From an uncultured bacterium (GTDB lineage: Bacteria > Planctomycetota > UBA1135 > GCA-002686595): a stretch of 64,000 nucleotides of DNA. Each line of letters starts with the position of its first letter. Within the stretch, counting starts at the first letter, position 1. Below the pieces are notes generated by a model, which worked only from the letters and a program-made list of their open reading frames with translations, was not told the DNA's origin and ran no database searches. A program made the translations under genes and the position numbers. The stretch covers positions 62,001 to 126,000 of the forward strand of contig CALJGV010000004.1 in NCBI GenBank assembly GCA_938075305.1, read 5' to 3'. Positions 17,566 through 26,609 of the stretch are shown in pieces.

Positions 17566-19047
17566 CTACCGAGCCCCTCGCGCTCCGGGGATCGGAGCGA
17601 TCCGCGGAGCCCCCTCGGCCCCGGTCGTCAGGAGCAGCCCCACCAGGGAACCGTCGACCCGAGAGAAGACCTGGCCACCGTGCCACCCAAGGGGCACGGA
17701 AGGCCCCCCCGACACGACCAGCGCGCCGCCCTCCCCCAAGGTGAGCCTGGACGAGGCGATGGGGAGCGGCGAGGCCCCGGGGGCACCGAACACCAGGACA
17801 TCCTCTGGCTCCCCGAGCGGCCGGGTGGAGCCGACCGTACGGACGGCGAGGAGCCCCCAGTTGTCGCCGAAGGCCGCGGGCGCGATCCGGCGCAAACCAG
17901 GCCCGAGGTCCTCGAGGAGGCCCTGCCCCGCGAGCTCGGCCAGCCCGAAGCGCTGTCCGGCCACCTCGAGAACAGCGCTCTCCGGCGCGGCCCCTTCGGG
18001 AACGGTCATGAGATCCTGCGGGCCGACCAGGCCAGCCTGGGTCGCGCAGCACCACCCCTCGATCACCTCCGTGGATCGGAGGATGCGGCCCTCCTTCCAC
18101 CGGAGAACAGCGCCGAAGGACTCGCCTACGGCCGCATCGCCGGGAAGTAGATCGTCGCCGATCGGCAGGGGCGTGGTCCACTCCAGCCATTCGGGCTTGG
18201 CGTCCTCATGGAGCTTGAAGCGCGACCCCCCCGGCGCAGGCTCACCGGCGTCCGGTGGAGTGGCCACCGCGATCGCACCCACCAGCGCGGAACGGAGGGA
18301 GTCGAGACCGACCTCCACGCCACGGGTCAGGGTCAGGTCGACCTCCACGCCGCCCAGCTCCCAGAACAGGCTCTGCTCGCGGATCAGGCGCGCAAAGCCG
18401 CTCCGCACGGTGACATGAATCTCGACGGCAGTGGCGTCGCTGGAGAGCTGCACGGCGGTCACCGCGCCGATGGACACCCCCCGGAAGGTCACGGCAGCCC
18501 CCGGCTGGATCCCGTTCCGCTGGGGCGATTCCAGGACGAAGTCCAGGCCGGGCAAGCCTCCGTCCAACGCATCCACCGGCGGGGCCGGCAGGGCCGTGAA
18601 GCGGCTCCGTCGCTCCGCGCCCTCGGGTCCCGGGTCGAGGCTCACGTATCGGGACCCTAGCAACGTGTCGAGCCCGGTGACCGCATCCAGTGAGAGCAGC
18701 GGCCGCACGATCCAGAGGCGCGTCCCCGCCCGCGCGAGATCCTGAGCCTCCGCTCGGAAGCGCAGCTCGAGCTCCACACCGCTTCCCTCGGCGAGCCGAA
18801 CATCAACGACCTCACCCACGTCGAGGCCCTGGAAGCGGATGGGGTCGCCCCGCCCGATCCCGTGCCCGTGGGTCGCCACAAGGGTCACCGTGGGGCCTGC
18901 CCCCTGAAGGAGCAGGAAGAGTGAGATCAGGGCGCCCATGAGGCCGCCCAGCATCCACCAGCGTCCGATCCCGCCGTGCCCCGTGGGCACGGCGGCCACC
19001 GCCTCGGGGAGGGTGACTTCGTTGGGCCGTTCGTCAGGGTTCATCAT
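17566..19047 (-). CDS. pqiB: PqiB-like MCE-domain lipid-transport protein with extra C-terminal domain
   Basis: The 493-residue protein starts at ATG 19047, overlapping the pqiA stop (ATGA). A membrane helix (WWMLGGLMGALISLFLLL, about 29-47) is followed by two MCE domains near 55-140 (GDPIRFQGLDVGEV) and 165-260 (TFRGVSIGAVTAVQL). MCE proteins form tunnels that carry lipids between the membranes. PqiB normally has three MCE domains. Here the last 200 residues instead resemble a trypsin-like fold (ATQAGLVG, DNWGLLAV, VFGAPG, WHGGQVFSRVDGSLVGLLL) with His at the nucleophile position. That reading is inference. Confidence 0.8.
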   Translation of the reverse strand: MMNPDERPNEVTLPEAVAAVPTGHGGIGRWWMLGGLMGALISLFLLLQGAGPTVTLVATHGHGIGRGDPIRFQGLDVGEVVDVRLAEGSGVELELRFRAEAQDLARAGTRLWIVRPLLSLDAVTGLDTLLGSRYVSLDPGPEGAERRSRFTALPAPPVDALDGGLPGLDFVLESPQRNGIQPGAAVTFRGVSIGAVTAVQLSSDATAVEIHVTVRSGFARLIREQSLFWELGGVEVDLTLTRGVEVGLDSLRSALVGAIAVATPPDAGEPAPGGSRFKLHEDAKPEWLEWTTPLPIGDDLLPGDAAVGESFGAVLRWKEGRILRSTEVIEGWCCATQAGLVGPQDLMTVPEGAAPESAVLEVAGQRFGLAELAGQGLLEDLGPGLRRIAPAAFGDNWGLLAVRTVGSTRPLGEPEDVLVFGAPGASPLPIASSRLTLGEGGALVVSGGPSVPLGWHGGQVFSRVDGSLVGLLLTTGAEGAPRIAPIPGARGAR

Positions 19048-19670
19048 GGCGATTCCGGGTCCTCCCACAGCGCGTGGGGATCGTACTGGGCCGAGGCGGT
19101 CAGGCTGAGAAGGACGACCGCGGCGAAGACCCAGAGGCCCGGGCCAACGGTGAACTCCACGAGGTCCCCCATCTTCATCCAGGCCACGAGCACGGCGACG
19201 AGCAACACATCGAGCATCCCCCAGCGCCCGGTCCACTCCACCAGCCGCCAGCCCAGCCGCCGGTGGTGCGCGGCCAGCCAGCCCCGCCCAGCCGTGACCA
19301 GCAGGAGGGCGGAGAGCTTGAGGACCGGCAGGCACAGGGAGCAGACGAGGACCAGCAGGCCGATGAAGATCTCTCCGCGTCCGAGGAGACCGAGGCTGCC
19401 GGACCAGAGGCTGGCCTCCACCACCCGGCCGAATTGCTCCACCTCGAACACCGGAAGAAGCACGGCTGCGGGAAACAGGGTCAGCGCCGTGGCGCTGAGG
19501 GTGGCCACCCGGGAGGAGACCCGCTGGCCCAGCCGCCCGCCGCTGGCCTGCGGCAGAGGCTCTCCGCAGCGGCCGCAGGACCACGTCACCCCATCGTCGG
19601 TGTGGGGAAGCCTAGACACCAGCCCGCAGCACGGGCAGGCCGCCAGGCGCGGCGTCGGGATCCGACTCAT
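19044..19670 (-). CDS. pqiA: PqiA-like membrane protein, single-domain
   Basis: The protein is about 208 residues, starting at ATG 19670 (GTG 19673 is also possible). It opens with a zinc-ribbon (CPCCG...CGRCG) followed by four membrane helices, the PqiA domain arrangement. Classical PqiA carries two such units (about 410 residues); this one has one. It partners the MCE protein in envelope lipid homeostasis and precedes pqiB with a 4-base overlap. Confidence 0.85.
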   Translation of the reverse strand: MSRIPTPRLAACPCCGLVSRLPHTDDGVTWSCGRCGEPLPQASGGRLGQRVSSRVATLSATALTLFPAAVLLPVFEVEQFGRVVEASLWSGSLGLLGRGEIFIGLLVLVCSLCLPVLKLSALLLVTAGRGWLAAHHRRLGWRLVEWTGRWGMLDVLLVAVLVAWMKMGDLVEFTVGPGLWVFAAVVLLSLTASAQYDPHALWEDPESP

Positions 19671-19711
19671 CACGGGCCCAGTCTAGGCGAACCTGAGGCC
19701 AGCTCGGAGGG

Positions 19712-20620
19712 TCACGCTTCGACCGCTCGCCCGGCGGGCCTACGGAGCACCAGGGCGCACCCCACCAGGACAAACGCCAGCCCACCGAGGGTCCAGCCGG
19801 TCACCCGTTCCTCACCCAGCCCCGCGCCCACCACGAGGGCGATGGCCGGTGTCACGTAGGCGATCAGGGAGAGGGCCACCGTGCTGGCCTGACGAAGCAC
19901 CCAGAAGTAGAGCGTGAACGTCAGCACGGTCCCAAAGAGCGCCAGGTACACCACGCCCAACACGCCCGCCGTGGTCCGCGGCGGGTCCACTCCGCCCTCC
20001 ACGAGCAGCGCTGCCGCCAGCAGCATGAGGCTCCCCACGAGGAGCGCCGAACGGTTCAGGAGCGCAGCGCTGACGTGAGCTCCGTGGCGCTTGATGTAGG
20101 CGGTCGATAAGGCGGAGACGAGCGGGCTCAGGAGGAGCACCAGGCCGCGCTCGATCGCGTCGCCGCCCACGGAACGGACATCCGTCAGGAAGAGCAGCAC
20201 GACACCCACGAAGCCCACCACCAGGCCCCACCACTGGGCCCCTCGCAGACGCGCCTCCGTCCCCTGGAGCTGAGATACGCCTGCGGTCATGAGGGGGAAC
20301 ACCGCCCAGAGGACCGCGGTCAATCCTGACGGGAGGGTCTGCTCTGCCCAGTAGACGATCCCGTAGCTGATGGCGAAGTTGCCCGTCGCCATGGCCAGCA
20401 CCAGCTGCCAGGTCGGACGCTCCCCCCCCTCCCTGGCCGCGATCCCTGGCGCGACCACCAGCATCAGGACCCACGCCAGGAAGAAGCGCATGCCACCGCT
20501 GCCGAAGGGCTGCATCTCACCCAGGCCCTCGCGCACCACGAACCACGTGGAGCCCCAGACCAGACACATGATCGTGACTGCGACCTTGACGCCCGTTGAG
20601 GTACTACCCGCTTTCATCAT
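19712..20620 (-). CDS. EamA/DMT-family permease
   Basis: The 302-residue protein has ten hydrophobic segments in two repeats. It contains CLVWGSTWFVVREGL at the start and SLIAYVTPAIALVVGAGLGEE in the second repeat, typical of EamA (drug/metabolite) exporters, which often export amino acids or metabolites. The substrate is unknown. ATG ATG occurs at the start, and Lys-Ala before the first helix fits. It lies between the NodT gene and pqiA on the same strand with short gaps. Confidence 0.88.
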   Translation of the reverse strand: MMKAGSTSTGVKVAVTIMCLVWGSTWFVVREGLGEMQPFGSGGMRFFLAWVLMLVVAPGIAAREGGERPTWQLVLAMATGNFAISYGIVYWAEQTLPSGLTAVLWAVFPLMTAGVSQLQGTEARLRGAQWWGLVVGFVGVVLLFLTDVRSVGGDAIERGLVLLLSPLVSALSTAYIKRHGAHVSAALLNRSALLVGSLMLLAAALLVEGGVDPPRTTAGVLGVVYLALFGTVLTFTLYFWVLRQASTVALSLIAYVTPAIALVVGAGLGEERVTGWTLGGLAFVLVGCALVLRRPAGRAVEA

Positions 20621-20707
20621 CCTGGTCTTCGCGCCGCGGCGGGGAGACGATGCTCCCGCGACGCTGAGCCCGGGCTTGCGTCGCTTCGATCCGGCGAGGT
20701 GTTCGGC

Positions 20708-22165
20708 TCAGTCGCTGGACGGATCAGTACCCGCCTCACCGTCCATGAAGTCGCCGCCCAGGGCCACATGGAGGTCCACACGGTTCTGATACAGCTCCCG
20801 GCGAGTCACCAGGAAGGTGGACTCTGCCTGGAGCTCACGCCGCTGCGCCTCAAGGACGAGGTCGATGCTCACCAGCCCCTGTTCGTACTGATCCTCGGCG
20901 AGGGCGGTGGCCTCCCGAGAGCGGAGGGCCGCCTCCTCCAGGTGACCGAGGCGCTCCATCAGCAATTCCTCTGCTGAGAGCGCGTTCTCGACCTCGAAGA
21001 AGGCCCGCAAGGCCGCGGAGGCGAAGAGCGCGCGGACCTCGCGGAGCGCCGCGAGGGACTCGTCGATGCGTGCCTCCCGTCGCCCCCCGTCGAAGATCGG
21101 CGCAGTGACCCGCCCTGCGAGGGACCAGACCCCGAAGTCGCCGTCCAAGAGGTCCCTGAAGTCGTCGCTCGTGAGCCCTCCGCTGGAGGTCAGTGCGATG
21201 GAGGGCCAGCGGTCGAGGCGGGCCTGCCGCGCCGTGGCCTCGGCCGCAGTCATCCGACGCTCGATCGCCACCATGTCCGGGCGCCGAGAGAGGACCTCCG
21301 CAGGGACTCCAGCCGGCACCCTCGGAGGGAGCTTCAGGAACGCACCTTCCGAACTGAGCTCTGCATCGGGAAAGCGCCCGAGCAGCACCTCGATCTGCCT
21401 GGCCACGACGTCCCGAGCTCGCGTGGCCGCGGCCAGCTGGGCTCGGCTCCCGGCCACGTTGGCCTGGGAGAGCCGGAGGTCCAGGGTTCCGGTCAGCCCG
21501 GCCGCGTGACGATCCGCGATAGCCTTCAGGCTCCGCTCATAGGTCGCCAGGGTGGCCTCCGCCAGGGCCACCTGCTCGGTGGCCTCACGAAGCCCGAACC
21601 ACGCGATGGTCACCTGCGCTGCCACGCTCAGGCGGGCCGCCTCAAGGTCGGCGAGGACCCCCTGGACCTCGGCCTCCGCGGCGTCCACGCCTGCCGCGAG
21701 CTTGCCCCAAAGGTCCAGCTCCCAGGAGAGGTCGATGGCGGCGGACCACTGGTCGTACTCCGACTCCAGCGGCCCCCCGGGGATCGGCAAGCCCACGAAG
21801 ACCTGCTCCTGCCGCGAGCCATCCAGGCGCCCCTGCACCTGGGGCCGCCGGGCAGAGCGCGCCACCATCGACCGCGCTGCCGCGCCGCGCAGGCGCTCCG
21901 CGCTGGCAAGCAGGTCGCGGTTGTGGACCAGAGCCTCCTCCACGAGCCCCGTGAGAATGGGGTCGTCGAAGGACTCCCAGAAGGGGCCCTGGGGCTCCTC
22001 GCCGGACGCGACGGCGACGCCCGCTGGCCCGTCCGAGCTCCATTGAGCCGGCATCTCTCCGCGCAAGAGAGCCCCGAGGTCGGGGCGTTCCTCCACCGGG
22101 TCTGGGCCCACGCAACCAGCGATGGCAGGGAGGAGCACGAGCGGGAGTCCTAGGCGTGTATCCAT
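20708..22165 (-). CDS. NodT/OprM-type outer-membrane efflux lipoprotein
   Basis: The 485-residue protein starts at ATG 22165, with a signal peptide and lipobox (LPAIAGC). It belongs to the TolC-like outer membrane factors: FWESFDDPILTGLVEEAL, paired helical repeats with LSWELDLWGKL, APIFDGGRREA and a second repeat ending in QNRVDLHVALGGD. Such proteins form trimeric exit ducts for RND or ABC pumps. No inner-membrane pump or periplasmic adaptor is encoded nearby, so it probably serves a pump elsewhere. It is divergent from the M28 peptidase gene across 108 bases. Confidence 0.9.
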   Translation of the reverse strand: MDTRLGLPLVLLPAIAGCVGPDPVEERPDLGALLRGEMPAQWSSDGPAGVAVASGEEPQGPFWESFDDPILTGLVEEALVHNRDLLASAERLRGAAARSMVARSARRPQVQGRLDGSRQEQVFVGLPIPGGPLESEYDQWSAAIDLSWELDLWGKLAAGVDAAEAEVQGVLADLEAARLSVAAQVTIAWFGLREATEQVALAEATLATYERSLKAIADRHAAGLTGTLDLRLSQANVAGSRAQLAAATRARDVVARQIEVLLGRFPDAELSSEGAFLKLPPRVPAGVPAEVLSRRPDMVAIERRMTAAEATARQARLDRWPSIALTSSGGLTSDDFRDLLDGDFGVWSLAGRVTAPIFDGGRREARIDESLAALREVRALFASAALRAFFEVENALSAEELLMERLGHLEEAALRSREATALAEDQYEQGLVSIDLVLEAQRRELQAESTFLVTRRELYQNRVDLHVALGGDFMDGEAGTDPSSD

Positions 22166-22273
22166 GATCGTCTGCAGAGCGAGGGGCGCGCGGGACGCCG
22201 CTCGCTTCGGGAGTTTAGGATCGCAGCCCCGCCGCCTCCCCGTACGGAGAGCCTTAAATCGCCCCACCGCCCC

Positions 22274-23788
22274 ATGTCCATCCCCTGCTTCCTCCCCCTG
22301 CTGTGCCTCGGGTTCTTCCCCCTGCCCCAGGGCGCAACCTCCGAGCGGGCTGGCGACCTCACCAACAGCCCGGCGCCTCAAGAGTCCGGCCCGCTCCCGC
22401 AGGAACCGTCTGCCCTTGACCCCGTCCAGGAGCCCGAGGCGAAGGGGCCCGCCGAGCTGGCGGGAATCTCCGAGTCCCGCGCGGCGAGGACCGTTCGGGA
22501 GCTCGTGGCCCTCGGGCCACGGATGGGCGGGACCCGCTCAGGGGAGGCCGCCGCGAAGTACCTGGAGCAGCGCTTCGATGGGATGGGCCTCGACACCACC
22601 CGGCACCTGGGCCGCGAGCAGTGGTGCCATCAGGAGCTCAACTGGGAGGTCACCGTACGCACGGACGGGGAGGACCCTTATCGCCTGGAACGCGCCTGGC
22701 CCTGGGGCTTCTCCCCAGGGGGCAGCGGGGTCAAGGTGCCCCTCTCGGTGGGCGACACTCGATCGGAGCCCGGTTCGGACCACGCGCTCCTCACGGGTTC
22801 GTACATGGGCGTCCGGCGCAAGGGCACCCCCTCCAACGTCGTCCTCGTCGACGACGCCACCACGATCGACGGCGAGTGGCCCGTGTGCCGCTCCCTCCGG
22901 CGCCGGGGCACGCAGGCGCCCACCTTCGGGATCTCCAGCGCCGAGGGCGCGAGGATCCGAGCCGCCGTGGTGGCTGGAAGGGCGGTCCACATCGACTGGT
23001 CGCTCGAGACCGAGATCCGTCAGGCTCGACCGGTGACGGTCGTGGCCACCCTGCCTGGCGCGGCGGGCGCGCCCGCCGGCCACTTCCTCGTCTGCGCCCA
23101 CGGCGACTCCGACAGCGGCGGTCCAGGAGCCAACGACAACGCGAGCGGCGTCGCGATCGTCCTAGAGATCGCTGCTGCATGGACCGCTGCGGTCCGTGCG
23201 GGGACGCTCCCCCCACCGCCCCTCGAGGTGCGCTTCGCCATCTGGGGTTCCGAGATCGCCTCCACCCGCGCTTATCTCGAGTCCGAGCTGGGCCTCGGCG
23301 TACTGGGCGTCATGAACTTCGACCAGGCTGGCTACGGGAGCACGGGCCAGCGACTCCACCTTGAACCCGACGACCTCAAGGCCAACGCGGCGTTCATCGG
23401 CGTCGCTGCGGGGGTCCTCCGGAACCACTCGGGCAAGGAGGGGTTCCCGGAGCGCTGGGCCACGAACAAGAGCCTCGGAGGGACCGACAGCTACGTCTTT
23501 AGTGGCTCACGGCGCTTCCGGGACGAGGGACTCCCCGCCGTGACCCTCTACACCAGCGCGTGGGGTCAACCCGATGAGCACCCCGCCACCCCTGGTATGC
23601 CTGGGGAGTCCTGGTCCGATCGAGATCGGGTCGCCATCGACTACGACCGCTTCTATCACTCGGCGGGGGACACCCCCGAGAACACCACGGACCAGGAGCC
23701 AGAGAACATGGGCTGGTGCGCGAGAGTCGGCCTCCTCACCACCCTGAACTACCTGGCCGATCTCGAGGGCGGCCGGTCGAGCAAGTAG
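22274..23788 (+). CDS. Secreted M28-family zinc peptidase
   Basis: The 504-residue protein has a signal sequence (IPCFLPLLCLGFFPLP). The peptidase domain shows CAHGDSDSGGPGANDNASG (His and Asp zinc ligands), IWGSE (catalytic and metal Glu region), NFDQAG and a final DRFYHSAGDTPEN with the last His ligand. M28 enzymes are aminopeptidases or glutaminyl cyclases; the substrate is unknown. It is extracytoplasmic. Its end overlaps the convergent SSS transporter gene by 40 bases. Confidence 0.85.
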   Translation: MSIPCFLPLLCLGFFPLPQGATSERAGDLTNSPAPQESGPLPQEPSALDPVQEPEAKGPAELAGISESRAARTVRELVALGPRMGGTRSGEAAAKYLEQRFDGMGLDTTRHLGREQWCHQELNWEVTVRTDGEDPYRLERAWPWGFSPGGSGVKVPLSVGDTRSEPGSDHALLTGSYMGVRRKGTPSNVVLVDDATTIDGEWPVCRSLRRRGTQAPTFGISSAEGARIRAAVVAGRAVHIDWSLETEIRQARPVTVVATLPGAAGAPAGHFLVCAHGDSDSGGPGANDNASGVAIVLEIAAAWTAAVRAGTLPPPPLEVRFAIWGSEIASTRAYLESELGLGVLGVMNFDQAGYGSTGQRLHLEPDDLKANAAFIGVAAGVLRNHSGKEGFPERWATNKSLGGTDSYVFSGSRRFRDEGLPAVTLYTSAWGQPDEHPATPGMPGESWSDRDRVAIDYDRFYHSAGDTPENTTDQEPENMGWCARVGLLTTLNYLADLEGGRSSK

Positions 23789-25515
23789 GCGTACAGGAGG
23801 GTCATGGAGCTCCCGACGGGGACGTACCAGGGCCAAGCGATGGACCTCCCGTCGTCGAAGTCTCCCACCTCGGCGAGGCGCGTGAGGAGGAAGAGCGTGA
23901 AGGCAAGCCAGATGGTCTGGATCGAGCCGTGGGGCTGACGGCGGCGCGGGAGCCCGAGCAGGAACCACAGTCCAATGAAGGCCCCGGCGACCCACCAGCT
24001 CGCTGCGTAGGCCGCCTCGCCGTGCCAGATGCCGAAGAGCACCGTGAGCAGGCCGAGGGGCGCGGACCAGAGGTAGCCGGACGAACCCCGTTCTCCCGGG
24101 AGCCACGAGAGCACGAACCCGGCGAGAAGCGGCCCACCGACGAGTCCCGACATGCCGAGCGCGAGGCCGAGCAGGTCGTCGTACTGGGCTTCGATCGCAG
24201 GCATCACGATCGCCAGCCCCGCGAGGGCCGCCGCCCAGAAGATGACGAAGGCCCGCCCCGCGCGGATCGAGCCGGCGTCGTCTGGCGACGCCGACCGGCC
24301 GACCATGCGCCGAAGCAGCGGCCAGAAGGTCGCCTGCGACGCCTGCCCGAGCGCCGCGAGGATTGAGTCCAGGCTGGAGATGGCCGCGGCGAAGGCCGCC
24401 GCGAGGACCAGCCCGCGAACCCCGACCGGGAGCTCCTCGCGTACGAAGACGGGGAGGATCCGCTCGGGCTTGTCGCCCACGAGGGCGAGGGCCCCGTCGG
24501 ACATCGAGTGCTCCAGGTAGTAGCCGTGGAGTCCGATCCCGACGAGGAAGGCGAGGGCGATCACGATCACCGCCGCGTAGCTCCCGATCATGGCGAGCTG
24601 CGCGTCCCGCTTGGACCGGCAGCAGAGCAGTCGCTGCACGATGAGCTGGTCCGTCCCGTAGGGTCCGATCAGGCCCCAGCTCGCCGCGAACAACACCGCC
24701 CACAGTGTGTAGGGTTGAGTGAAGGCGAACTCCGTCTCCACCAGCTGGAGGCGGCCGGATTCCAGCGCGAGCTGCCACGACTCTCCGAGGCCGCCGCTCA
24801 CGCCAAGGTGAAGCGCGATCAGCATCCCGACCAACCCGCCCACGAACAGGAGGAAGAGCAAGGCGTCGGTCCAGACCACGGTGGCAACACCGCCAATCCA
24901 GGTCCAGAGGAGAGCGACCAGCGCGATGGCCACGATGGCGCAGGCCAGGGGAGAGAGGCCTGTCAGGTGCGCGGCAGCCGCGAGCTCCTCCTGGGCCAGC
25001 ACCTCGATCACCACGGCGGTGATGTAGACCCGGGCGGCCTGGGCGAGCGCTCCGCCGACCATGAAGAGCCCGGTGGTCATGCGGCGAACCGCAGGCCCCA
25101 GACGATTGCCCATGAACTCGTACGGGCTGTAGACCTCCCGCTCGTAGTAGGCGGGGACCAGGACCGTCGCCACGACGAGCCGCGCCACGAGGGCGCTGAA
25201 CAGGCCGATCTGCAGGTACAGGAGCGACCCCCCCTCGCGCCACACCATCGACGGCACGGCAAAGAACGTCACCGCAGAGATCTCGGTGGCGATGATCGAG
25301 GCGGAGACCGCGAACCACGGCAAGCTGCGGCCCCCGAGGTAGAAGTCACGCAGGGACTCCTGCTTCCCGGTGAGCCGCTCGCCGATGACGGTGATCGCCA
25401 CCAGCGCCAGCCCGACGATGACCCAGTCCAGTCCGGTGAAGCCGCCGCCCAGCTCCGGGCCTTGCGAGCCGGCGAGGAGCCCGAGCCCGGCGACGCTCGA
25501 AGGGGCCACGCCCAT
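23749..25515 (-). CDS. Sodium:solute symporter (SSS family)
   Basis: The 588-residue protein starts at ATG 25515, with GGGAGGGGAG just upstream and the start touching the stop of the preceding gene. About 13-14 membrane helices are visible. The SSS signature is present: DFYLGGRSLPWFAVSASIIATEIS early, and FAAAISSLDSILAALGQASQ in the middle, where small/Ser residues bind sodium. Substrates of the family include sugars, sialic acid and amino acids. The nagB and ROK-like neighbours suggest an amino sugar or sialic acid; this is inference. Confidence 0.88.
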   Translation of the reverse strand: MGVAPSSVAGLGLLAGSQGPELGGGFTGLDWVIVGLALVAITVIGERLTGKQESLRDFYLGGRSLPWFAVSASIIATEISAVTFFAVPSMVWREGGSLLYLQIGLFSALVARLVVATVLVPAYYEREVYSPYEFMGNRLGPAVRRMTTGLFMVGGALAQAARVYITAVVIEVLAQEELAAAAHLTGLSPLACAIVAIALVALLWTWIGGVATVVWTDALLFLLFVGGLVGMLIALHLGVSGGLGESWQLALESGRLQLVETEFAFTQPYTLWAVLFAASWGLIGPYGTDQLIVQRLLCCRSKRDAQLAMIGSYAAVIVIALAFLVGIGLHGYYLEHSMSDGALALVGDKPERILPVFVREELPVGVRGLVLAAAFAAAISSLDSILAALGQASQATFWPLLRRMVGRSASPDDAGSIRAGRAFVIFWAAALAGLAIVMPAIEAQYDDLLGLALGMSGLVGGPLLAGFVLSWLPGERGSSGYLWSAPLGLLTVLFGIWHGEAAYAASWWVAGAFIGLWFLLGLPRRRQPHGSIQTIWLAFTLFLLTRLAEVGDFDDGRSIAWPWYVPVGSSMTLLYAYLLDRPPSRSAR

Positions 25516-26609
25516 CAGCTCCCCTCCCGGCCGCTGGCCTTGCGGACGTCCGCGGGCAGGCGACCCTCGAGGCTCGCCGCCGCCGCCCCCACCGAGAGGC
25601 CACGGTCGCCCTGGCCCGGGCGCACGAGGCCCTGGCAGGGGAGCGATCTCCCGCCCTCCCGTTCGATCCACCCGGCTGACATGGAGGCATCCTCCCGCTC
25701 AGAGAGGCGCAGGGCCAGCCCCTCCTCCAGGGAACGTAGGACGGCCGCCCGTCGCAGGCAGGGGCCGAGGCACCCGGTGACCACCAGCCCATCGGACCCG
25801 GAGGCCGTCCCCCTCGCCGGCGGCTGATCGGTCGCCCGGTGCAGGCGCTCCAGGAGTCGTCGTCCCGAGGCCTGCCCGATCCTCCCTGCGGCTTCCACGA
25901 GCCAGCTCTCGACCGCCGCGCCGCCGCGACCCAGGCTCCGCTCCAGCTCGACCGCTGAGCCACCGGAAGCACGCCAGTGCTCCCGCAGCGCCGCGGCCCC
26001 CCGGTCCACAGGCCCGCCCGGGAGTTCGCGCCCCTCCCGGAGGACCTGCCCCTCAGCGAGTTCAGCCCAGGAGAGGTCCACGTCCCAGCAGGTCACGAGG
26101 CCGCCCACCCCACCGGCCATGCTCCCTAGGGGTGACCAGACCTCACCGAGCGCTGCGGCCCGCGCGATGGACGACACGGCTCGGATCGGCTCCGTCAGCT
26201 GGACGCCCCGGGCCCTGAGGGTATTGGTGAGGCGAGCTGGCCAATCCTTCGTCCTCGGGCCACCGCGCGCGGCGATCACGCTCTGGCCTCGACCATCCAG
26301 CCAGGCATCCAGCGCCACCCCAACCCGTACGCCCGGTGCGCGCAGGCCGAAGAGCAGCTGCTCGATCGCGCCAGCCACCGATTGCACCCAGGACTCACCG
26401 GCCTGCTCCTCGCCCGGCCCGAGGTTGACCTGGGCCAGCTGACGCTGAACTGGAGCCGGGATGAAGGCCGGGGGCGACATGACGTCCTCGACCAGGCGGC
26501 GCTGGGACGCTCGAAGCCGCCCGAACGGCGTCCACTCCACGAGCCGCGCCTCGACTCGCTCCGGGGAGCTGACCACCCCCACCAGAAGCTCACCCAGCGG
26601 GGAGCTCAA
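25515..26609 (-). CDS. ROK/ASKHA-like protein, possibly a degenerate amino-sugar kinase
   Basis: The 364-residue protein probably starts at TTG 26609, overlapping the nagB stop (TTGA). The middle reads GVALDAWLD..., then VSSIARAAALGE, then GSMAGGVGGL. This runs parallel to the ROK kinase order PG-D, N-D-x-N-x-A-A-x-x-E, G-x-G-G-G. The usual catalytic Asp (NDAN) is not visible. It is therefore either a highly divergent sugar kinase or a non-catalytic relative. Position between nagB and a transporter fits amino-sugar use. The family call is weak. Confidence 0.35.
   Translation of the reverse strand: MSSPLGELLVGVVSSPERVEARLVEWTPFGRLRASQRRLVEDVMSPPAFIPAPVQRQLAQVNLGPGEEQAGESWVQSVAGAIEQLLFGLRAPGVRVGVALDAWLDGRGQSVIAARGGPRTKDWPARLTNTLRARGVQLTEPIRAVSSIARAAALGEVWSPLGSMAGGVGGLVTCWDVDLSWAELAEGQVLREGRELPGGPVDRGAAALREHWRASGGSAVELERSLGRGGAAVESWLVEAAGRIGQASGRRLLERLHRATDQPPARGTASGSDGLVVTGCLGPCLRRAAVLRSLEEGLALRLSEREDASMSAGWIEREGGRSLPCQGLVRPGQGDRGLSVGAAAASLEGRLPADVRKASGREGS

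Noticed and set aside
20708..22381. A complete RND efflux operon around the NodT gene
   Set aside because: The neighbours are an EamA permease and an M28 peptidase; no pump or adaptor is present.
23507..25318. Minus-strand 603-codon open frame over the SSS gene
   Set aside because: It is another frame of the same strand as a clear transporter and has no motif.
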